64,000 nucleotides of DNA, taken from positions 1,488,001 to 1,552,000 of the forward strand of contig OZ245039.1 in the NCBI GenBank assembly GCA_965224095.1. Reading direction: 5' to 3'. The DNA comes from JBPEWY01 sp965224095. GTDB taxonomy: Bacteria; Bacteroidota; Bacteroidia; Flavobacteriales; Flavobacteriaceae. This document shows positions 42,268 to 49,578 of the stretch, one piece after another. A model generated the notes under the pieces. It ran no database searches and was not told the origin of the DNA. It was given only the letters and a program-made list of their open reading frames with translations. The position numbers and the translations under genes were made by a program. The stretch's first letter is position 1. Each line of letters opens with the position of its first letter.

Positions 42268-43866
42268 CTAACCAGTGTGTTCTCTTGCTATAATAATCTT
42301 CACTTCACTATAGATCCTTAAAAAATTCTCCTTTAACTCATCCTTAGATATAGTTCTTGGTTCCGGAAGGGCTCTTTGTATTCTGGGTCTTTTAAAACGT
42401 ACCTTCTTGTCCTTACCGTCGTGAAATACAATAAACTCTCCTTGCTGTAGTCCATAAAAAGCTGAGGCCCTGGTTTTGGCTACTTCCTTTTCTCCCTTGG
42501 TAATTCGTGTGTCAAAATCAAGGTTATAGCCTCTATTGATACTGGTGGTTTCCTTTTTTACAATCTCAAAAAAACGTTCGTAGTATTTGGCGGTATCCGG
42601 ATCGTTTACCTTGCCAAAGAACTGATACGAAAGATTACTGAGTATAGCTTTACTCTGCTGGTCTCCATACATAATATCATTCTGTATCTTATCCTGCATT
42701 ACATACACTGTAATAATATCATAGCTTCTTAAGGTGGCCGGTATTCTGTGCATATTAAGTAGTTTGATCGTGGGGGCCTCTTCCATCAGTAAAAAGGAGC
42801 TTCGTTTGTTTCGCTCGCTCATCTGTTTGGTAATGGTATGCATAATGGTGGATATCACAGGGGACAATGAGCTTTCATATTTGGGGTTGTTCACAACGAA
42901 GATCACCGCAGGCTTTTCTCCGGCATTTACTGCCAGAGGTACCTGGTCCTCGCATAGTGTCATAAAGATACGTTCGGTACTGATCTTTTTAAAGGCGTTG
43001 GACAGGGTGGCTTTAATACCTGCTCCCTGCCTATCTGAGCCTAAACTGCTTACAAAGGCATCTGCCATGGCTCTGGAGGTACGATCCCTGCTTACAAAGC
43101 TGACTAGCTCTTCGGTATTCATCTGTTGGTACAGGGCTATTAAATGGGGAAGTGTACAAAACTCCGGGTAATAGGTTCTGAGTCTCCAGATCATTCCGGC
43201 TAGTAGTCCTTCTACCGAATCATGAAAAAAACGGGTGGTGGTGGTCATATCACTCTGTCCTATCTCCAGTAGGTTTTCTATCAGTACCCGGGAGACTTCA
43301 TTGACGCTTTCTTCATAGGGAAGATACCTGGGGGCTATGGGGTTTACCTTATCGTAGATAGGATCAAAGGAAATGATATAAGTCTCTATGCCTTTCCTCT
43401 GAAACAGCGGATAGGCCATTTCGGTGATCTCAAAGTTTTTATAATCGTGCACTACTCCTGAAAACTCATACTTTTGAAAGTGTTTTAATAGTTCATATAC
43501 AACGCTCTCTGTCTTTCCACTTCCTGCGGCTCCTATAATAGATATCCCTCTTCTTATATTATTCAGCGTAAGTCTCTTTGAGCGGGTTTTTAAAATGGCT
43601 TTGTATTTTTTGGGAACCTTCTCCTTTTCTTCGTCTTTTCCGATATATACCAATAGCACCACATTGATAAATAGTAAGGGGCAAATAACCATAAGTAAAA
43701 CATAGGCAAAATGATCCAGGGGCCATGCCCTGTATATTCCATATCCCATGGCTGCTATCCATAGGATATTGATAAAATATCCGTACTTAAATTTCCAGTT
43801 AATAACTGCGATTATAAGGGTCATAAAGCCCATATAAATACTGTAGGTGATCCAAATTGTTTCCAT
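42268..43866 (-). CDS. Type IV coupling protein (TraG/TraD/VirD4-like)
   Basis: The product is 532 aa. Two or three N-terminal membrane helices (YMGFMTLIIAVI; FAYVLLMVICPLLFINVV) precede the ATPase domain. Walker A is GAAGSGKTE (residues 112-120); Walker B is SSFLLMEEAP (356-365). HDYKNFEI after Walker A and the later VYVMQDKIQNDIMYG are typical of VirD4-like proteins. It delivers the relaxase-DNA complex to a mating pore. No pore genes exist in this element, so it must dock with a pore from another conjugative element. The relaxase gene lies 12 bp upstream. Confidence 0.92.
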   Translation of the reverse strand: METIWITYSIYMGFMTLIIAVINWKFKYGYFINILWIAAMGYGIYRAWPLDHFAYVLLMVICPLLFINVVLLVYIGKDEEKEKVPKKYKAILKTRSKRLTLNNIRRGISIIGAAGSGKTESVVYELLKHFQKYEFSGVVHDYKNFEITEMAYPLFQRKGIETYIISFDPIYDKVNPIAPRYLPYEESVNEVSRVLIENLLEIGQSDMTTTTRFFHDSVEGLLAGMIWRLRTYYPEFCTLPHLIALYQQMNTEELVSFVSRDRTSRAMADAFVSSLGSDRQGAGIKATLSNAFKKISTERIFMTLCEDQVPLAVNAGEKPAVIFVVNNPKYESSLSPVISTIMHTITKQMSERNKRSSFLLMEEAPTIKLLNMHRIPATLRSYDIITVYVMQDKIQNDIMYGDQQSKAILSNLSYQFFGKVNDPDTAKYYERFFEIVKKETTSINRGYNLDFDTRITKGEKEVAKTRASAFYGLQQGEFIVFHDGKDKKVRFKRPRIQRALPEPRTISKDELKENFLRIYSEVKIIIAREHTG

Positions 43867-43878
43867 AATTTCTTGTTT

Positions 43879-44898
43879 TTAAATTTCTATTGATACGGAT
43901 CGCTCCGCAATTTGTATGGCTCGCTCTATTCTTTTATAAAGTTGCATACTGAGTTGCATTTGATTGGTGGGGACCACAGGAATCTGTATCCCGGTTTCTC
44001 TTAGGAGCTTTAAAGTGATCTGACGCTCTCTGGTGGGGAGTCCCAACAGATGAGCATAGAACTTTTTTGGTTCATAGACTCTTTGTTTTCTGGCCATATA
44101 GGTCTCTATATAGTTGCGCCTGTATCCAGTGGTCCTGTCAAAGGTCTTTTCAGCGGCCTGGTAAAACTGGTTTCTGTCAAAGCCTCGTTTTATAGTTTTT
44201 CCGTTTAGGGTGACTTCGGAGGTTTTGTGTTTGGAGAGTGGGGAGAGTGTATAGGTATTGCTTTGATCCCTTCTGCTTACTATTATATGTATATGGGTCT
44301 GTAGCCCTTCTTTTTGCATGCCTTCTTTTATAAGTTCGCCTCGCAGTTTATGGGGTGCCTGTTGGGTGAGCTGTCTGATTTGCTTTTCCAGTTTTTTGAT
44401 ATTGCCCTCTATTTCTCCTCTGTGTATTTTTTGGATGTTGTTTTGTAATCGTGCGATTTCTTTTCTATAAGGGGCATTCTCCTGTATCTTCTTTTCAAAG
44501 CCTCTATAGGTTCGTTGGTGTTCGATCTTGGCATAGTATTTTAAATCCTCCACCCTTACCTCCTGGTTTCTATGGAAGGCTTTGGCATATTGTTTCATAA
44601 GCTCCCGGGTGTATGTTTTTAGCTTTTCGGAGTCGCCTTGTATATGGGCCAGTTCTTTGGGACTGGGACTCACCACAATGGAGTAGAATCTGGGGTCCCG
44701 CTGACGTAGTTTTTTGGTGTTGTTATCAATCTCTCGAATCACTTCTTCCGTTGATACCTGATCGTTGTTCTGGTCAAAAAAGTGCTCTTGCATCTCTATG
44801 GATCGCTCTTTGTTTTCTTTTTCTAAATAGGTAACATAATCGCCTACACTTTGGGTATAGGTGCCGTTTAATATCTGTGGTGAAATGGATATATGCAT
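43879..44898 (-). CDS. DUF5712/MobB-type relaxase
   Basis: The product is 339 aa. It begins MHISISPQILNGTYTQSVGD, with YVTYLEKEN next. Tyr21 and Tyr24 are candidates for the nicking tyrosine. The metal-binding HUH-like motif is THIHIIVSRRD (His202, His204). The C-terminal part is basic. The family is the usual relaxase of Bacteroidota mobilisable elements. It is 12 bp from the coupling-protein gene and 5 bp from the BfmA-like gene, so the three form one minus-strand mobilisation operon. Confidence 0.88.
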   Translation of the reverse strand: MHISISPQILNGTYTQSVGDYVTYLEKENKERSIEMQEHFFDQNNDQVSTEEVIREIDNNTKKLRQRDPRFYSIVVSPSPKELAHIQGDSEKLKTYTRELMKQYAKAFHRNQEVRVEDLKYYAKIEHQRTYRGFEKKIQENAPYRKEIARLQNNIQKIHRGEIEGNIKKLEKQIRQLTQQAPHKLRGELIKEGMQKEGLQTHIHIIVSRRDQSNTYTLSPLSKHKTSEVTLNGKTIKRGFDRNQFYQAAEKTFDRTTGYRRNYIETYMARKQRVYEPKKFYAHLLGLPTRERQITLKLLRETGIQIPVVPTNQMQLSMQLYKRIERAIQIAERSVSIEI

Positions 44899-44903
44899 GA
44901 TCT

Positions 44904-45434
44904 TTATTTTTTAAGGTCTCGTTTCTTTTTATGGATCTCTGAAAGCGGATACTCCAGTTTGAGGTATTTCTTTCCAAAGGAGGGTTGTACTTCGGTTACC
45001 TGTTCCAATACTTCCAGAAATTCTTGTTTGAGGTTTTCGTGTTCGGCTTTTAGTTTTTCATATCGTATTCTGGCCACGGTATCGGTCCTGGCTGGCTCGG
45101 GTGTTATGGGATCAAATTTTCGCTCGTGTAGCTTGACGGGTTCCTCTTGTAATTGCTTTTCCAGGTATACATGCAACAGGGCAATGGTGGGTTTGGTCTG
45201 GGTCTTTTCTATATCTCGTATAATGGCAATAACAGCATCGATGCGTTTTTTAAGCTTTCTTTCCAAGGTGGTCATATGGGGTCCCAGGTTCTCATCGGGT
45301 GAGATACTATGGCGCTCAAAAAAATGCATCATCTTATCCAGGGCCTCTGAAAAGGTGAGGGCCACTGTGGGGGCAAACACCCGGAATTTCTTTAGGGTAG
45401 TCTTTTTAATATTAATATGTCCATATCCACTCAT
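44904..45434 (-). CDS. BfmA/BtgA-family mobilisation protein
   Basis: The product is 176 aa. The N-terminal 45 residues (INIKKTTLKKFRVFAPTVAL, then TFSEALDKMMHFF) look like a ribbon-helix-helix DNA-binding unit. The rest is coiled-coil (IRYEKLKAEHENLKQEFLEV, near 125-145) with a basic tail EIHKKKRDLKK. BfmA/BtgA-type proteins bind oriT and recruit the relaxase. It is the first gene of the mobilisation operon; the 406-bp stretch upstream carries stem-loops suitable for an oriT. Confidence 0.85.
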   Translation of the reverse strand: MSGYGHINIKKTTLKKFRVFAPTVALTFSEALDKMMHFFERHSISPDENLGPHMTTLERKLKKRIDAVIAIIRDIEKTQTKPTIALLHVYLEKQLQEEPVKLHERKFDPITPEPARTDTVARIRYEKLKAEHENLKQEFLEVLEQVTEVQPSFGKKYLKLEYPLSEIHKKKRDLKK

Positions 45435-45840
45435 TTCTTGCTGTTTTAAGGGTATCGATGGATAAATTTTTCCCGGTTTTACTGGGGTTTTCCAGGCTTT
45501 TATCCATCGATTGGTGTTTTTCTTAGTTTTTCGGTATTTTTGATTTTATTATAACTACTTGATTTTTAGGTGATTGAAAATCCGAAAACACTTGTAATGT
45601 CGCTTTAGCGCATTACCGTCTCGCTTTCTTTTTTTGTCCGCGTCGCAGACAAAATTTGAAACTTTACTTTAAGGTACTTGTCAAGGGTTTTGTTAAAGAA
45701 TGAAGTGGAAATTTTAAGAATGTTTACGCCATACTTTTGCGGATTCTGTAAAGCTTTGCGGGGTGAGCTAAGAATCTTTTAAAGCAAAAAAGCGATCAAC
45801 TGGTGACCGCTTGTATACAATTTTGGCTTTTAATTTAAAC
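45435..45840. other. Gene-free stretch with hairpins, candidate oriT
   Basis: A perfect 13-bp inverted repeat has arms ATCGATGGATAAA (45454-45466) and TTTATCCATCGAT (45499-45511). A second hairpin pairs GTAATG (45594-45599) with CATTAC (45611-45616), with CGC/GCG inside. A third pairs TTTTGTC (45632-45638) with GACAAAA (45648-45654). It lies immediately upstream of the BfmA-like gene, where oriT is expected in this class of element. The nick site cannot be read off. Confidence 0.5.
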
Positions 45841-46290
45841 TTATAAAAGCCCTTCATCCGCAAAACTGTAATAACTACCTTTGGGTGTGATAATTAAATG
45901 ATCCAGTAGTTTTACATCAAGCAGGGTTGCGGCTTCTTTGATCCTTCGTGTTAGCCGAATATCGGAGGTGCTGGGTTTTAAAACTCCGGATGGGTGATTA
46001 TGCCCGATTATGATTCCAACCGTTAAGGATTTTATAACCACGGCAAATAGGATTCTCATATCAACTACAGTTCCGGAAATACCTCCCTGGGAGAGTTCGT
46101 ATATCCCTTTTACTTTGTTGGCATTGTTTAGTAGAATGACTTTAAAGCATTCTCTAAATGCGATGGTATCTTTATCCCATAACTGGTAAAAAAGCTCGGA
46201 GGCATCTCTTGAAGATGCTATTGTTTCGGTTACATTTTCAGTCGCTGTTTCTATGTAACTTACTTTTATTTCGTTAACTTTGTGTCTCAT
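45841..46290 (-). CDS. RadC-like JAB-domain protein
   Basis: The product is 149 aa from ATG at 46290 (MRHKVNEIKVSYIETATENV). A longer frame to 46338 starts with MPSFSSLLMNRLKRLA and is less likely. The JAMM metal motif is complete: IIGHNHPSG (H-x-H), then S-x-x-D in PSTSDIRLTRRI. KLLDHLIITPKGSYYSFADEG closes the domain. Mobile-element RadC-like proteins resemble the C-terminal domain of chromosomal RadC, but their role is unsettled. It lies 89 bp downstream of ssb. Confidence 0.9.
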   Translation of the reverse strand: MRHKVNEIKVSYIETATENVTETIASSRDASELFYQLWDKDTIAFRECFKVILLNNANKVKGIYELSQGGISGTVVDMRILFAVVIKSLTVGIIIGHNHPSGVLKPSTSDIRLTRRIKEAATLLDVKLLDHLIITPKGSYYSFADEGLL

Positions 46291-46379
46291 TGCTAATCGT
46301 TTTAATCGATTCATTAGTAATGAAGAAAAAGAGGGCAATACTTAGCGGTTGATGCCCTCTCTTTGTTTCTTATAAATTA

Positions 46380-46724
46380 TTATGCTTCTGACTTGTTTCC
46401 AAGTAGTAAAATCTCACCCGCTTCAACCTCGGTGATATAGCGTTTTTCTCCTTGTTCGGTTGTATAGCTTCTCGATTTTAGTTTTCCGCTTACAGCAATT
46501 TCCTTGCCTTTGTCAGTGTACTTCTCCACAATCTCAGCTAGTTTGCCCCAGGCCACTATAAAATGCCAATCGGTGCGTTGTGCTTTCTCTCCTTCTGAGT
46601 TTTTGTAATGTTCATTGGTAGCCAGTGAAAATCTCGCTACCTTCTTTCCACTTTCTAAAGTGGTTACTTTGGGAGCCTCTCCCAAATTGCCAATTAACTG
46701 TACATTGTTCTTTAAATTACTCAT
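46380..46724 (-). CDS. ssb: Single-stranded DNA-binding protein
   Basis: The product is 114 aa, an OB fold without the long acidic tail. It has NNVQLIGNLGEAPKVTTLES, KKVARFSLATNEHYKNSEGE, TDWHFIVAWGKLAEIVEKYT and ISGKLKSRSYT-like text (VSGKLKSRSYTTEQGEKRYI). The C-terminal DF-x-D/E-x-P-F tip is missing, so it probably does not recruit host repair enzymes as chromosomal SSB does. It would coat transferred single strands during mobilisation. A small hairpin CCTGC-tgtccg-GCAGG (46760-46775) lies 36 bp upstream. Confidence 0.93.
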   Translation of the reverse strand: MSNLKNNVQLIGNLGEAPKVTTLESGKKVARFSLATNEHYKNSEGEKAQRTDWHFIVAWGKLAEIVEKYTDKGKEIAVSGKLKSRSYTTEQGEKRYITEVEAGEILLLGNKSEA

Positions 46725-46910
46725 GACTTTAAATATTTAATAGTTAATAAAAATTCCAGCCTGCTGTCCGGCAGGGATTTACTTTTTTTATCCGGAGCGC
46801 TTTCTCTTTTTTGATTTTTTAACTTGCTCCCTGCTTCCTTTTTATGGATTTGATATGATTTCATAATTTTTTCTTTTGATTTACTTCTTTCAGAGCCTTC
46901 GCTGCTATTC

Positions 46911-47038
46911 CCTTTTTTTGATGCCTACACCTTCTCAATATTTAGGGTTGACCTAAAGGATTTATAAAAAGGGCGCTAGCCCGGCTTTATGCAATCCGGT
47001 CAAGCCCTAAATGTTGGTGTTTTGCTGTCAAAAAAAGG
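46911..47038. ncRNA. Nested long stem-loop, possible structured RNA or origin
   Basis: Within a 659-bp gene-free stretch (46725-47383) two concentric inverted repeats occur. The outer arms CCTTTTTTTGA (46911-46921) and TCAAAAAAAGG (47028-47038) are perfect. The inner arms ATTTAGGGTTGA (46940-46951) and TCAAGCCCTAAAT (47000-47012) pair apart from one bulged base. At the tip is GGGC-gcta-GCCC (46971-46982). The rest of the stretch contains no gene or other clear repeat. It could be a structured RNA or a replication/nicking site of the excised circle. Confidence 0.4.
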
Positions 47039-47383
47039 ATAGGCAGCGTGAGAACGATCTTTAGTAAATTCAAAAGGGGAAAAGGAGGGAAATAGCAAAC
47101 GCCATGGAAGCTGAGGGAGCAAATTACCTGATATCTTAAAATGAGGCACTGATTAATAGCCATAAAATAGGTTACTGCTCCAATCCGATTTTTATTTAAT
47201 GCTAATCTTTCCGAATCGCTCTAAAAATCGAATCGGGATCAAAACCTTGCGGTTTTGATGCAGTAAAAGTTATGGTAAGAACACCCGATCCACTTTGTCG
47301 GATCGGTTGGGGCTTTAAAGTATTGAGACATAAAAAAAACTACTTCTTTAGGAAATAGGTTCTTCTAAAATTGGTTTTAGGGA

Positions 47384-47794
47384 TCATAGCTCAAAGGTCA
47401 GAATCTCTGTTTCCAACTCCTTTTTACGGCTCTCTAAGGTGCCTTGCAGGTGATTGGATACCAGTTTAATGAGATTGTTGTTCGTGGTCTTAAACTCATT
47501 GCCACGTGAATCCCGAAGATAAAAAGAACTACTATCATCCTGATTGTAATTAAACTTGGTGATCTCAGTAAGGGTTTGAACCAATCGTTCTCGTTGCGTG
47601 GCCAGTCCTCTTAGTTTTTCAAACTTTTGAATACGTTCATCCAGATTGACTTCCGAGCTGATTACCTTGGGTGTTTGTGGTTCTTTTGAAAAAATGGTTT
47701 TACCTATTGCTTCTTCAGTGAGTTTCTTTTTAACCGCTGCTTTGGAGGTTGTTGTTTGTTTTTTGGTTCCGTTCTGTTTTACTGTTGTTGCCAT
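47384..47794 (-). CDS. Hypothetical protein, element backbone
   Basis: The product is 136 aa. A basic, Thr/Lys-rich disordered N-terminus (MATTVKQNGTKKQTTTSKAA) leads to a charged helical part (LDERIQKFEKLRGLATQRER) and a conserved-looking core: FYLRDSRGNEFKTTNNNLIK. The C-terminus is coiled (LESRKKELETEILTFEL). I do not know its function; a DNA-binding or segregation role would fit the basic N-terminus, but this is guesswork. Confidence 0.6.
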   Translation of the reverse strand: MATTVKQNGTKKQTTTSKAAVKKKLTEEAIGKTIFSKEPQTPKVISSEVNLDERIQKFEKLRGLATQRERLVQTLTEITKFNYNQDDSSSFYLRDSRGNEFKTTNNNLIKLVSNHLQGTLESRKKELETEILTFEL

Positions 47795-48150
47795 CTTACT
47801 AAAATTTTTAAGTTAAACATTGATTTATGGTTTTGGCTACCTGGCAATAGGCACTACCAAACCAGGGCAACTTTCTGCCGCGGATATGGCAAAGGCAAGG
47901 CAGGAGCGGTTATTTTCTTGGTCTAACAAGAAAATGTTCGGCCTCCCAAAGGGCTTGGCCTTGACTAAAGGGGTTGGGCACGCGTGCGATCTTTGAACTG
48001 GTTTGGGGGTGAGTGGCGGGGAGGTAATATTAACAGAAAGGGTTTATCTTAAATTTAAAGGGATGGAAATAAGGGTAATAGAAATAAAAATTGATTACAA
48101 TTCAATGGAAAACAGTGCAATCGGTTTTATGACCCTTTTTGAGGTGATTT
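47795..48150. other. Gene-free right end of the element
   Basis: No coding frame is convincing here. A hairpin pairs ATTTTCTTG (47912-47920) with CAAGAAAAT (47927-47935) around GTCTAA. The stretch 47870-48030 is distinctly GC-richer than its surroundings. It could carry a promoter for the 47384-47794 gene or an element-end regulatory site. Confidence 0.35.
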
Positions 48151-48171
48151 ATGTGCAAATTATGTGCAAAT
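48151..48171 (+). other. Paired ATGTGCAAAT boxes, right end (candidate integrase arm site)
   Basis: Two ATGTGCAAAT boxes 11 bp apart, at 48151 and 48162, repeat exactly the 21 bases found at 23150-23170. They lie 48 bp inside the right direct repeat. Identity at both ends across 25 kb of unrelated sequence supports a role in recombination. Confidence 0.6.
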
Positions 48172-48174
48172 GAA

Positions 48175-48209
48175 AAAGGCTTCAAAAGTTAAAAACTCTT
48201 GAAGCCTTT
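48175..48209. terminator. Element-borne terminator downstream of tRNA-Val
   Basis: The arms AAAGGCTTCAA (48175-48185) and TTGAAGCCTTT (48199-48209) pair perfectly over 11 bp around a 13-base loop. On the minus strand it begins 11 bp after the tRNA 3' end. It replaces the chromosomal terminator at 22962-22990 that integration moved 25 kb away. Confidence 0.75.
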
Positions 48210-48218
48210 GTTTATCTA

Positions 48219-48267
48219 GTGGGCCCTACTGGATTCGAACCAGTGACCCCCTGCTTGTAAGGCAGGT
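48219..48267 (-). other. attR: 49-bp direct repeat within tRNA-Val
   Basis: This is identical to 23000-23048. It forms the 3' part of the intact tRNA-Val, from the anticodon stem to just past the discriminator base. Crossover somewhere in the repeat, probably at the anticodon stem-loop as usual for tRNA-targeting tyrosine integrases, would excise a circle of 25,219 bp. Confidence 0.93.
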
Positions 48268-48294
48268 GCTCTGAACCAGCTGAGCTAAGAGCCC
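48220..48294 (-). tRNA. tRNA-Val (anticodon TAC)
   Basis: The 75-nt cloverleaf is complete. The acceptor 5' strand GGGCTCT pairs with AGGGCCC (one G-U); D stem GCTC/GAGC; anticodon stem CCTGC/GCAGG around CTTACAA, giving TAC; T stem ACTGG/CCAGT around TTCGAAT; discriminator A. CCA is not encoded. The 3' part is supplied by the integrated element. Confidence 0.95.
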
Positions 48295-48363
48295 CACTTT
48301 GCGTGATTGCGGATGCAAATATAGAATAGTTATTTTATTCTGCAAAAGAAAAAAACTAAAAAA

Positions 48364-49575
48364 TCAGACGACTTCTGCTACTACGAATGTGCTCCCTCCT
48401 ATATAAATAAAATCCTGGTTATTTGCATTTTTTAAAGCCGCCTCATATGCTTCTAATACCGAATTAAAAGATGTTCCTTTTAACCCAAACCGCTTTGCTT
48501 TTTCCATCAAATGAGGGGTATTTAACCCTCGTGGTACATCGGGGCGGCAAAAATAATATTGGGCATTCTCCGGAAAAAAAGGTAAAATTTCATCCAGATT
48601 TTTGTCATTTACAAATCCGAGAACCATATGCAGTTTACGAAACGTTTGTTTTTTTAATTGCTTCATTACCACGCTCAGACCTTCCCGGTTATGAGCGGCA
48701 TCACAAACCACCATCGGGGCGCGGTTTATAATTTGCCACCTTCCCATCAAACCGGTGTTCTCCACCACTCGCATCAATCCTCTTTTTACATTTCGGTCGG
48801 TTATTTTAAGTTGTTTTAAATGGCTGATTACGGCCAAAACCCCGGCCATATTCTTCTTTTGATAGTCTCCGAGTAAATCTGTTTTGTATGCGTTTGTATC
48901 TAGCTCATCTGCCAGTACCAATTCCGAATTCCTTTCGGAAGCAATACGTTTAAAAACTTTAAACGTATCTTCGGTATACTCGCTGATAACCACCGGGGTC
49001 CTGGGTTTTATTATTCCGGCTTTTTCAAAAGCTATTTGTTCAGGGGAATTTCCCAGCATATGGGTGTGATCCATTCCGATATTGGTGATTAACGATACTT
49101 CCGGAGTTATGATATTGGTTGAATCCAATCTTCCGCCAAGTCCTACTTCAATAACCGCAATATCTACTTTCTTTCTGGCAAAATAATCGAAGGCCATACC
49201 TACGGTCATTTCAAAAAAAGAAAGCGGGTGCTTTTCAAAAAAATTCTTATTTCTTTTAATAAATCCGATCACAAAGGCCTTGCTCACGGGGATCCCGTTA
49301 ATTTTAATACGCTCTCGAAAATCCTTTAAATGAGGAGATGTGTATAAACCAACTGGATATCCGGATTCCTGTAAAATGGAAGCTAACATATGACTGGAGG
49401 AACCCTTTCCATTAGTGCCTCCTACATGAATGGTTTTAAAACTGCGATGCGGATTTCCCAGATATGAGCTGAGCAACCGAATACCGTCAAGTTTATTTTT
49501 AAAGGCAGCTTCTCCCTGTCTTTGGTACATAGGCAACCTGGAAAACATCCATTGTACCGTTTCGTCATAGTTCAT
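48364..49575 (-). CDS. folC: Folylpolyglutamate synthase/dihydrofolate synthase
   Basis: The product is 403 aa, typical of FolC. The P-loop is VGGTNGKGSSSHM (about residues 51-63), followed by GLYTSPHLKDFRERIKING. Other family blocks are DIAVIEVGLGGRLDSTN, TNIGMDHTHMLG and VCDAAHNREGL. The enzyme adds glutamate to folates in the cytoplasm and probably also makes dihydrofolate. It lies 3 bp behind tonB, so it is the last gene of the exbB-exbD-tonB-folC transcription unit. Confidence 0.94.
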   Translation of the reverse strand: MNYDETVQWMFSRLPMYQRQGEAAFKNKLDGIRLLSSYLGNPHRSFKTIHVGGTNGKGSSSHMLASILQESGYPVGLYTSPHLKDFRERIKINGIPVSKAFVIGFIKRNKNFFEKHPLSFFEMTVGMAFDYFARKKVDIAVIEVGLGGRLDSTNIITPEVSLITNIGMDHTHMLGNSPEQIAFEKAGIIKPRTPVVISEYTEDTFKVFKRIASERNSELVLADELDTNAYKTDLLGDYQKKNMAGVLAVISHLKQLKITDRNVKRGLMRVVENTGLMGRWQIINRAPMVVCDAAHNREGLSVVMKQLKKQTFRKLHMVLGFVNDKNLDEILPFFPENAQYYFCRPDVPRGLNTPHLMEKAKRFGLKGTSFNSVLEAYEAALKNANNQDFIYIGGSTFVVAEVV

Positions 49576-49578
49576 TGA

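Larger units (their letters stand above)
23049..48267. mobile_element. Integrative mobilisable element in tRNA-Val, 25.2 kb
   Basis: Direct evidence is the 49-bp repeat at 23000-23048 and 48219-48267, both within tRNA-Val sequence, with an integrase gene 141 bp inside the left end. Mobility genes (coupling protein, relaxase, BfmA-like protein) occupy the right half, with SSB and a RadC-like protein. There are no mating-pore (tra/T4SS) genes, so the element can be mobilised but needs a helper. Cargo is an XRE-controlled small-lipoprotein module and a large RHS operon. The right-hand repeat completes the tRNA, leaving the host with one functional tRNA-Val here. Confidence 0.9.

Noticed and set aside
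23049..48267. Element as a prophage
   Set aside because: No capsid, tail, terminase or lysis genes are present; relaxase and coupling protein indicate conjugative mobilisation.
23049..48267. Element as a self-transmissible conjugative element
   Set aside because: No mating-pore genes (VirB4/TraG-type ATPase cluster, TraJ-TraN) are found between the att sites.
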